Below, one piece after another: positions 6,675 through 12,240 of a stretch of 21,893 nt of DNA. Location of the stretch: positions 1 to 21,893 of IMG/VR virus record IMGVR_UViG_3300021963_000737, one strand, 5' to 3'. Positions within the stretch are counted from its first letter, which is position 1. Every line of letters begins with the position of its first letter. The DNA is from a virus. A program made the position numbers and the translations under genes. The notes beneath the pieces are model-generated. The model was not told the DNA's origin. It saw only the letters and a program-made list of their open reading frames with translations, and made no database searches.

Positions 6675-7789
6675 ATATAGTAATAGATAAAATACCAGCA
6701 GACCATTTTTTAGTAGAGTACTATCTTGAATCAAGAACTACCTTATACGAAGCAGCATATGCTTTAGCAGTTGGTCAAAGCATAGGAAACCCTTCTGTAC
6801 GTAATGTATTTGAAACTCCTGAATTAATTGCAAACCATTGTGCTAAGATAGTAGACATAAAAGAACGTTTAGATTCTAAAAATAAAGGAACAGTAGCTAT
6901 TGCATTCCCTGCAGCAAATATAAACTGGGAAGAGGATGGTATCTCACATTTAGTATGTAACATAATGGGAGGGCAGACTGATATTGATATTATAGAGAAA
7001 TGTCACATTACTGATATTGAATTACAGAACCTATACCCAATCTTAAAACCTAAATTTGGAATAACAGGTATTAGAGAAAAGACAGGTCAGTACGAAAAGC
7101 CGCTACTAGGATGTATACTTAAACCTAAAATTGGTTTAAAACCTACAGAGATTGTCTCTATTGTAAAAGATATGATTGAAGGAGGAGCAGATTTTATTAA
7201 AGAAGATGAAATTATGTCTAACCCAATTTTCTGTAGTTATGAAGATAGATTACCTCTTATTAAAGAGATATTACCTGACAACGTAATATACCTAGCAACA
7301 TGTAATTCAGATCCACACAAGTTAGTAGACAGAGCTAAAAAAGTACACGAGTATGGATCAAACGGTATTCATATCAACCTTTGGAGTGGGTTAGGAGCTT
7401 ACGCTTCAGTTAGACAACTAGACTTACCTCTTGTAATGCATTATCAGAAAAGTGGAGATAAGGTGATTACCCATATCAATAACCCTTATCGAATTGACTG
7501 GAGAGTTTTATGTAAGTTAGCTGCAATTAGCGGCATTGATACTATACATGCCGGAATGTGGGGCGGTTACTTAAGCGACGAACCTACATATCTACAAGAG
7601 GTTATGGATATATTAAGAGAGAGAAATGTACTACCGGCTTTAAGTTGTGGTATGAATGCTCAATTAATTCCAAAAGTAACTGAAAAGTTTGGATATGACT
7701 ACTTAGCTAATGTAGGAGGAGCAGTACACTCACATAAAGACGGTATCAAACCAGCTGTACAAGATTTAAGAAAAGCTATAGATAAATGA
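6671..7789 (+). CDS. RubisCO-like protein (form IV type, non-carboxylating)
   Basis: This 372-residue protein has the whole RubisCO large-subunit layout. The N-terminal alpha/beta domain includes HFLVEYYLES and EAAYALAVGQSIGN. The barrel then follows with KPKIGL (K151, K153, matching K175/K177 of plant RubisCO) and GGADFIKEDE (K177, D179, E180, matching carbamylated K201 and metal ligands D203/E204). N97 matches N123, H293 matches H327, S325 matches S379, and G349-G350 fall in the phosphate-binding GGG loop. The loop-6 catalytic K334 is replaced by Y300 (GMWGGYLSDE). H294 and R295 appear to be Q259 and K260, and E60 aligns to G35. It should therefore form an enolate on a sugar-phosphate-like substrate but not fix CO2. 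Known RLPs act as enolases, isomerases, decarboxylases or transcarboxylases on MTA- or apionate-derived compounds; which applies here is open. It is coupled by ATGA overlaps to the cupin upstream and the GT-like gene downstream. Confidence 0.92.
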   Translation: MNIVIDKIPADHFLVEYYLESRTTLYEAAYALAVGQSIGNPSVRNVFETPELIANHCAKIVDIKERLDSKNKGTVAIAFPAANINWEEDGISHLVCNIMGGQTDIDIIEKCHITDIELQNLYPILKPKFGITGIREKTGQYEKPLLGCILKPKIGLKPTEIVSIVKDMIEGGADFIKEDEIMSNPIFCSYEDRLPLIKEILPDNVIYLATCNSDPHKLVDRAKKVHEYGSNGIHINLWSGLGAYASVRQLDLPLVMHYQKSGDKVITHINNPYRIDWRVLCKLAAISGIDTIHAGMWGGYLSDEPTYLQEVMDILRERNVLPALSCGMNAQLIPKVTEKFGYDYLANVGGAVHSHKDGIKPAVQDLRKAIDK

Positions 7790-8439
7790 TCGCAGTAATT
7801 GTATCGGGTAAATTAAAAGGACTTTCAGATAACTTTCCGAAGTTTATAGAATCCTTACATGAACCGGTACAATGTTTTGTGCACACCTGGGATACAGAAG
7901 AAAATAGTAGATGGTTAAATAAACTTAACAGGTACGGTGATATAGTCGATTTAGAGTATGTAACAGAACCGCCGATAGACAATAAGAAGTTTGCGATACT
8001 TCACTCTACGTATCAAGCAGTAAGTTTAATACCTGATTTAAACAAGTATAGCACTATAATAAAGTTTAAACCTGATCTAGATACCGATACTATTATATAT
8101 GATAAGAATATTACAAAATATTTTCAAGAAGCTACTTTACACACCTATCCGCTTCTTAAAGGAAAAACAAAAGAAGATTTTATTTACGGTAGGGTATTGT
8201 ATAAAACACTAGACGAAAGAATGTTTAGCACATTCCCAAAAGCAATAGAGACGTTATTTAAAAGATCATACGGGGATTATATTACAGATCTACAAATGAT
8301 AGATAATTTTTTAATAAAAAAATACGGACTCTACTACGAAGGGAGCATCCTCTGGACTAATTATATTAGAGAAAGAGGTTTAGATATTATACAAGACCTA
8401 ACACTCCAATTACCAAATTGCAAAGTTATAAACAATTAA
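7786..8439 (+). CDS. Glycosyltransferase-like protein (HTW family, copy 3)
   Basis: This 217-residue protein is related in layout to the products of 3068-3886 and 2423-3067. It begins MIAVIVSGKLKG, has QCFVHTWD at 29-36 and IIKFKPDLD at 91-99, parallel to the HTW and YRFDL motifs of copy 2. A C-terminal helical part includes FLIKKYGLYYEGSILWTNYI. The acidic PDLD element sits where a GT-A type enzyme binds its nucleotide-sugar donor. Function as a glycosyltransferase is inferred from this pattern and from the neighbouring sugar nucleotidylyltransferase. The ATGA overlap with the RubisCO-like gene makes it the last gene of the coupled cassette; a 4-base gap follows before the next start. Confidence 0.55.
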   Translation: MIAVIVSGKLKGLSDNFPKFIESLHEPVQCFVHTWDTEENSRWLNKLNRYGDIVDLEYVTEPPIDNKKFAILHSTYQAVSLIPDLNKYSTIIKFKPDLDTDTIIYDKNITKYFQEATLHTYPLLKGKTKEDFIYGRVLYKTLDERMFSTFPKAIETLFKRSYGDYITDLQMIDNFLIKKYGLYYEGSILWTNYIRERGLDIIQDLTLQLPNCKVINN

Positions 8440-8443
8440 TTAT

Positions 8444-8704
8444 ATGAGCGAAGAAAAAGTTTTTTTAACAGAACAAGAATTATTAGATCTAAAACTAGTA
8501 CAGGAGCAGAAAGTACGTTTAAATGAAGAGCTAGCTGCTATTAGTTTAGCAGAGTTTGAAATTAAAAATAGAAAACAAGCAGCAGAAGCTTATTATAATT
8601 CTCTTAAAGAATTAGAAGCTAGGGTTGTAACACAGATGGGAGAAAATTACGGAGCTGGGAGATTAAATGTTAATTTAGAGACAGGAGAGATTTTACCAGA
8701 ATAG
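8444..8704 (+). CDS. Small coiled-coil protein of unknown function
   Basis: This 86-residue protein is charged and largely helical. Residues about 8-62 (ELLDLKLVQEQKVRLNEELA and onward, rich in E, K, A and L) fit a coiled coil. A short beta-like tail LNVNLETGEILPE closes the protein. Small helical proteins of this kind sit next to structural genes in many T4-like marine phages, but I do not recognise a function. It starts 4 bases after the cassette stop with no visible ribosome-binding purine run. It is followed by the first substantial non-coding gap of the window, so it is probably the last gene of the upstream transcription unit. Confidence 0.6.
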   Translation: MSEEKVFLTEQELLDLKLVQEQKVRLNEELAAISLAEFEIKNRKQAAEAYYNSLKELEARVVTQMGENYGAGRLNVNLETGEILPE

Positions 8705-8740
8705 TCAATATTTCCAAAATATGTTTCAAATGTTCCTACC

Positions 8741-8752
8741 TATTTATTTAAG
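8741..8752 (+). promoter_or_regulatory. Candidate late promoter element, distal copy
   Basis: TATTTATTTAAG lies in the 131-base gap before the sheath gene, the longest gap in the window. The same 12-mer recurs exactly 57 bases downstream. The TATTTAT core is found in every gap of 34 bases or more in the tail region. The gap is otherwise AT-rich with no clear hairpin or small gene. Confidence 0.45.
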
Positions 8753-8797
8753 TACGGTAACTATATTACAAATAAAAGGGTTTTGATTTTAACAGGA

Positions 8798-8809
8798 TAT
8801 TTATTTAAG
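8798..8809 (+). promoter_or_regulatory. Candidate late promoter element before the tail sheath gene
   Basis: Second exact copy of TATTTATTTAAG, ending 26 bases before the sheath ATG. That spacing suits a -10-like box with a short leader. The leader reads AACCCAACTAACAAATAATAAGAGAC with no strong Shine-Dalgarno sequence, apart from a weak GAG. Confidence 0.5.
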
Positions 8810-8835
8810 AACCCAACTAACAAATAATAAGAGAC

Positions 8836-10581
8836 ATGGCAGAAACATTAATTTCACCAGGTGTATTAACGAGAGAAAATGACATTTCGTTTATTCAACC
8901 AGCAGCCGCTGCTGTAGGCGCAGCTTTCATAGGACCTGCAGTAAAAGGTCCAGTAGAGCAACCTACTGTAGTAACATCTTACGGTCAATATCAAAGATTG
9001 TTCGGAACCACTTTTCAATCTGGTTCTAACTCTTTTGAATTTTTAACTTCAATTGCAGTAAAGAGCTATTTTGAGCAAGGCGGTAACACGGCATTAGTAA
9101 CAAGAGTTGTATCTGGATCATTCACAGCAGCATCCAACACAACTATTACAGCTTTAACAGGAGCTGCACCATTTACATTAGAGACAATCGGTAAAGGTGC
9201 AATCTATAATAATGCTAAATCAGCATCTACTATCCAAGAAAATCCAGACGGTTCATTAGCTACTGGTTCTGCGGATAACGTTAGATGGGAGATTGGTAAT
9301 ATTAACAACCAAAGCGGTACATTCTCATTGTTAGTTCGTAGAGGTGATGATAGTAGAAAAAATAAGATCATCTTAGAAACATTTAACGACTTATCTTTAG
9401 ATCCAAATTCAGAAAACTATATTGAGAAAGTAATCGGTAACCAAGCTGTTAGCAAAACAACAGAAGGTTCTGAAGTATTTGTAACAACAAATGGTGAGTA
9501 CGTAAACAGATCAAACTATATTAGAGTAGCTTCTGTAGCTAGACAAACACCTAACTACTTAAGCACAGACGGTATTACAGTTAATAAAACAGCAGCAGGA
9601 GTTTCTTATTCAGGTTCATTACCAACAGCTAAGTCAGGTTCATTCTACGGAGCTACAGGTAACCTATACGGCCCTCGTGCAAGCAAATTCTTTAAGAATA
9701 TTAACAGTGTAGATACTCAAGGTATTACAGCAGCTTGTTATGCAGATGCTATTTCAATCTTAGGTAATAAAGACGAATATCAATTCAATATTATATCTGC
9801 TCCAGGTCTTATCTACTCAATCGGTACTCATAAAGTTCAATTAGATTCAATTATCTCATTGGCAGAGACTAGAGGAGATGCTATTGCAGTAATCGATCCA
9901 CAAACATTTGCATCAACAGTTAGTAACGTAACAGCAACAGCAGGTACAGTTAACAGTTCTTATGCAGCTGCTTACTGGCCTTGGTTACAAACACAATCTG
10001 CAACTGGTAAGAACGAATGGGTTCCAGCTTCTACAGTTATCCCAGGTGTTTACGCCTTCACAGATAGCGCAGCAGCACCATGGTTTGCACCAGCAGGTTT
10101 AGTTAAAGGAGGTATTCCTAACGTAATCCAAGCAGAACGTAAAGTAAGCCGTGAGCAACGCGATACTTTATACCGCGCTAATGTTAACCCAATTGCTACA
10201 TTCCCTGGACAAGGTATTGCAGTATATGGTCAAAAGACTTTACAGAAAAAAGCTTCAGCTTTAGATAGAGTAAACGTACGCCGTTTATTAATCGAATTGA
10301 AACGCTTCATCGGTAGTCAAGCTAACAACATTGTATTCGAACAAAATACAATCGCTACTCGTAACAAATTCTTAGCAATTGTTAACCCATACTTAGAATC
10401 AGTAGTACAGAGACAAGGTCTTTATGCATACCGTATAGTAATGGATGATTCTAACAACTCTGCTGATGTAGTAGATAGAAACCAAATCGTAGGACAGGTA
10501 TTTATCCAACCAGCAAAAACTGCAGAATTTGTAGTACTTGATTTCACAATTGAACCAACAGGTGCGACATTTGTAGCATAA
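8836..10581 (+). CDS. Contractile tail sheath protein
   Basis: This 581-residue protein opens with the sheath hallmark SPGVLTRENDIS (7-18), then AVGAAFIGPAVKGPVEQPT, a SYGQYQRLFG segment and SYFEQGGNTALVTRVV. The C-terminal domain (RLLIELKRFIGSQANNIVFE onward, VNPYLESVVQRQGLYAYRIV, QVFIQPAKTAEFVVLDFTIE) is the conserved inner part that packs on the tube and carries the linker strands. T4 gp18 is 659 residues, so this member is somewhat shorter in the outer domains. It defines the phage as a myovirus. It is preceded by two copies of the candidate late promoter and followed after 37 bases by the tube gene, the classical order. Confidence 0.97.
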   Translation: MAETLISPGVLTRENDISFIQPAAAAVGAAFIGPAVKGPVEQPTVVTSYGQYQRLFGTTFQSGSNSFEFLTSIAVKSYFEQGGNTALVTRVVSGSFTAASNTTITALTGAAPFTLETIGKGAIYNNAKSASTIQENPDGSLATGSADNVRWEIGNINNQSGTFSLLVRRGDDSRKNKIILETFNDLSLDPNSENYIEKVIGNQAVSKTTEGSEVFVTTNGEYVNRSNYIRVASVARQTPNYLSTDGITVNKTAAGVSYSGSLPTAKSGSFYGATGNLYGPRASKFFKNINSVDTQGITAACYADAISILGNKDEYQFNIISAPGLIYSIGTHKVQLDSIISLAETRGDAIAVIDPQTFASTVSNVTATAGTVNSSYAAAYWPWLQTQSATGKNEWVPASTVIPGVYAFTDSAAAPWFAPAGLVKGGIPNVIQAERKVSREQRDTLYRANVNPIATFPGQGIAVYGQKTLQKKASALDRVNVRRLLIELKRFIGSQANNIVFEQNTIATRNKFLAIVNPYLESVVQRQGLYAYRIVMDDSNNSADVVDRNQIVGQVFIQPAKTAEFVVLDFTIEPTGATFVA

Positions 10582-10594
10582 TTTTTAAAACAGA

Positions 10595-10605
10595 TATTTA
10601 TATAA
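10595..10605 (+). promoter_or_regulatory. Candidate late promoter element before the tail tube gene
   Basis: TATTTATATAA in the 37-base gap between sheath and tube genes, 13 bases before the tube ATG. The leader ends AACAGATAATAAAATG, an A-rich, non-Shine-Dalgarno type. The short spacing means that, if it is a promoter, the transcript leader would be very short; it could instead be a translation-related element. Confidence 0.38.
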
Positions 10606-10618
10606 AACAGATAATAAA

Positions 10619-11104
10619 ATGGCAGTATTAGATTCAAACGAAATAATGTTCAGAGCCTTCGAACCGAAGGTACAGAATAGATTTATCCTATATAGTGAGG
10701 CTATACCAGCTTTCATGGTAAAAGCAGTAACTGCTCCTTCATTCACAGATGAAGAAGTTAAGTTAGATCACATTAACACTTACAGAAAGATTCGTGGTAA
10801 GAGAAACTGGGAGAACATGGATATGACTTTATATGATCCAATTAACCCTTCAGGTGCACAAGCAGTAATGGACTGGGCACGTGCTTCTTACGAGTCTGTA
10901 ACTGGTAGAGCTGGTTATTCAGATTTCTACAAGAAAGATTTAACTTTGAATCTTTTAGGACCAGTAGGTGATATCGTATCAGAGTGGATCGTTAAAGGTG
11001 CATTTATCGTAAACATGGCTCAAGGTTCTTTGGACTGGGGTACTAGCGATGGTGTTGAATTAACAATCACTGTAGCGATGGACTACTGCGTATTGAACTA
11101 CTAA
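10619..11104 (+). CDS. Tail tube protein (T4 gp19-like)
   Basis: This 161-residue protein is close to the 163 residues of T4 gp19. Recognisable family features are EPKVQNRFILYSEAIPAFMV near the start, TYRKIRGKRNWENMDMTLYDP, a DWARASYESVTGRAGYSDFYKKDLTL segment and the closing strands WIVKGAFIVNMAQGSLDWG and VELTITVAMDYCVL. The protein polymerises as hexameric rings inside the sheath and forms the channel for DNA. It lies directly after the sheath gene and just before a strong terminator, so both can be made from one short, abundant late transcript. Confidence 0.95.
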   Translation: MAVLDSNEIMFRAFEPKVQNRFILYSEAIPAFMVKAVTAPSFTDEEVKLDHINTYRKIRGKRNWENMDMTLYDPINPSGAQAVMDWARASYESVTGRAGYSDFYKKDLTLNLLGPVGDIVSEWIVKGAFIVNMAQGSLDWGTSDGVELTITVAMDYCVLNY

Positions 11105-11131
11105 TAATCTGCCTTATATTAATAAAAGAAG

Positions 11132-11157
11132 CCCGGAAAGAAATTTCCGGGTTTTTT
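11132..11157 (+). terminator. Strong intrinsic terminator after the tail tube gene
   Basis: A perfect 8-base-pair stem CCCGGAAA/TTTCCGGG encloses a GAAA tetraloop and is followed at once by TTTTTT. A-rich sequence before the stem can extend pairing into the T-run. It lies 28 bases after the tube stop codon. It is the only clear rho-independent terminator that I find in the window. Confidence 0.93.
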
Positions 11158-11183
11158 GTTGGTTCAAAAAGTTATTTTTCATA

Positions 11184-11191
11184 TATTTATA
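11184..11191 (+). promoter_or_regulatory. Candidate late promoter element restarting transcription before the chaperone gene
   Basis: TATTTATA, 28 bases before the ATG at 11220 and 26 bases after the terminator T-run. Its position fits re-initiation for the chaperone/tape-measure unit. Nearby GTTATTTTTC and GTTATTTAAA flank it. On the minus strand it reads TATAAATA, the T4 late consensus, but all genes here are on the plus strand. Confidence 0.48.
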
Positions 11192-11219
11192 GGAAATAAC
11201 GTTATTTAAAATCAAATTT

Positions 11220-11960
11220 ATGGATCAACCACAAAAATTCCCTACAGAGATTGTAGACCTACCTTCTAAAGGGTTACTTTACCCAGAAGAACATCCATTA
11301 GCATCAGGTACTATTGAAATGAAGTATATGACAGCTAAGGAAGAGGATATCTTAACCAACCAAAGCTTTATTGAGAGAGGAGTAGTAATCGACAAGTTAT
11401 TACAGTCTCTAATTGTAACTAAGTTTAACTATGATGATCTTTTAGTTGGAGATAAGAATGCTATATTAGTAGCAGCACGTATCTTAGGTTACGGTAAAGA
11501 TTACGAATTTAACTACCAAGGACAAAAAGAAAATGTAGATTTATCTTTAATTGAAAATAAGGTTTTTGATGAGAGCTTATTCAAAGATAGAAAGAATGAA
11601 TTTACTTACGAATTACCTGCTACAGGAAACGTAGTTACTTTCAAACTTTTAACTCATGGAGATGAACAAAAAATCCAACAAGAGATAAAAGGTCTTAAGA
11701 AAATTAACAAAGACGCTTCACCAGACTTATCAACAAGGTTAAAACACATAATCATTGGTGTTAATGGAGCTACTGATTCTAAAAGTATTAGAGATTTCGT
11801 AGATAATCATTTCTTAGCAAGAGACTCTCGTGCATTTAGAAAACATATCTCAGAATTTCAGCCAGACGTAGATTTGAAATTCTATCCAGAAAATGGACCA
11901 GAAGGAGGGGTTGACATTCCAATCGGGGTTAACTTTCTTTGGCCTGACGCCAACGTATAG
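11220..11960 (+). CDS. T4 gp26-like tail/baseplate assembly chaperone
   Basis: This 246-residue protein starts with PTEIVDLPSKGLLYPEEHPL and contains MKYMTAKEEDILTNQSFIERG (about residues 35-56), then DKLLQSLI and DLLVGDKNAILVAARILGYG. These features are typical of the T4 baseplate-hub assembly/gp26 family (Pfam T4_baseplate-like). It ends VDIPIGVNFLWPDANV. The place between tube and tape measure is where tailed phages keep their tail assembly chaperone (lambda G and G-T). Its last 83 bases overlap an open +1 register that continues as the next gene. Together they look like a frameshift pair. The gene is preceded by a TATTTATA element and has the non-Shine-Dalgarno leader AAATCAAATTTATG. Confidence 0.8.
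   Translation: MDQPQKFPTEIVDLPSKGLLYPEEHPLASGTIEMKYMTAKEEDILTNQSFIERGVVIDKLLQSLIVTKFNYDDLLVGDKNAILVAARILGYGKDYEFNYQGQKENVDLSLIENKVFDESLFKDRKNEFTYELPATGNVVTFKLLTHGDEQKIQQEIKGLKKINKDASPDLSTRLKHIIIGVNGATDSKSIRDFVDNHFLARDSRAFRKHISEFQPDVDLKFYPENGPEGGVDIPIGVNFLWPDANV
11878..11960 (+). other. Candidate programmed frameshift window (+1 or -2) in the tail chaperone pair
   Basis: The +1 register is open from 11878, just after an in-frame TGA at 11875, and the zero frame ends with TAG at 11958. Any switch must therefore happen inside these 83 bases. Candidate slip sites are GGA GGG GTT at 11904-11912, where a glycyl-tRNA on GGG can re-pair exactly on GGG one base on, and CTT TGG near the 3' end, which shares the CUU-U slip of the prfB frameshift. 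A late switch near CCT GAC GCC AAC GTA TAG would best keep the conserved FLWPD end joined to YRVAIFNQ. Which site is used, if any, cannot be decided here. Confidence 0.5.
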
Positions 11961-12198
11961 AGTTGCTATTTTCAACCAGATTCATGAGATAGTATTTCAC
12001 GGAAAAGGAGGATATGATCACGATACAGTATATGCAATGCCTATATGGTTACGTAACTTTACCTTCCAAAAGATGAATGAATTCTACGAAAAAGAACAGG
12101 AAGAAATAAATAAATCTAAAAGTAAGACACCTTCTAAAGCAGCTCCGAAAGGACCTGCAGTAAGAAAACCGTCTTATAGTGCTAAGGCTCGCCCATAA
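11893..12198 (+). CDS. Downstream part of tail chaperone (G-T-like extension) or separate small tail protein
   Basis: Read from its own ATG it would be 101 residues, but the first ~22 lie over the end of the preceding gene and look unlike a natural N-terminus. The convincing protein starts near YRVAIFNQIHEIVFHGKGGY and continues DTVYAMPIWLRNFTFQKMNEFYEKEQEE. A basic, Ser/Pro/Ala-rich tail (about 75-101) follows. Sequences with 'MPIWLR' after an 'IHEIVFHGxGG' helix follow the FWP end of gp26-type proteins in other marine phages as I remember them. The ATG at 11893 has no ribosome-binding site. I favour production as a fusion with the upstream protein by +1 (or -2) frameshifting, giving about 325 residues. 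An independent start or an assembly indel remain possible. Confidence 0.6.
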   Translation: MDQKEGLTFQSGLTFFGLTPTYRVAIFNQIHEIVFHGKGGYDHDTVYAMPIWLRNFTFQKMNEFYEKEQEEINKSKSKTPSKAAPKGPAVRKPSYSAKARP

Positions 12199-12208
12199 AG
12201 CGAGCTTT
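12184..12208 (+). terminator. Weak hairpin over the stop codon of the chaperone extension
   Basis: AAGGCTCG pairs with CGAGCTTT across a 9-base loop that contains the TAA stop; seven pairs are Watson-Crick and one is G-U. Only three T residues follow, interrupted by AC, so termination would be weak. It could slow readthrough into the tape measure or protect a 3' end. Confidence 0.35.
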
Positions 12209-12211
12209 ACC

Positions 12212-12220
12212 TATTTATAT
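12212..12220 (+). promoter_or_regulatory. Candidate late promoter element before the tape measure gene
   Basis: TATTTATAT in the 42-base gap, 20 bases before the tape measure ATG and directly after the weak hairpin. The start context is CAGTTAATAAATG, again A/T-rich with no Shine-Dalgarno sequence. Confidence 0.42.
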
Positions 12221-12240
12221 CATATAAGTACAGTTAATAA

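Noticed and set aside
6671-7789. A true CO2-fixing RubisCO carried by the phage
   Set aside because: The loop-6 lysine is replaced by Y300 and the H294/R295 positions are Q/K; a carboxylase needs these residues. Length (372) and divergence also fit form IV.
8705-8835. A small RNA or tRNA in the 131-base gap before the sheath gene
   Set aside because: No cloverleaf, no strong hairpin and no T-run; only AT-rich DNA with the repeated TATTTATTTAAG element is visible.
11184-11191. T4-type late promoter TATAAATA reading on the minus strand
   Set aside because: The sequence fits, but no minus-strand gene lies upstream of it and the motif always precedes plus-strand starts; kept instead as a plus-strand candidate element.
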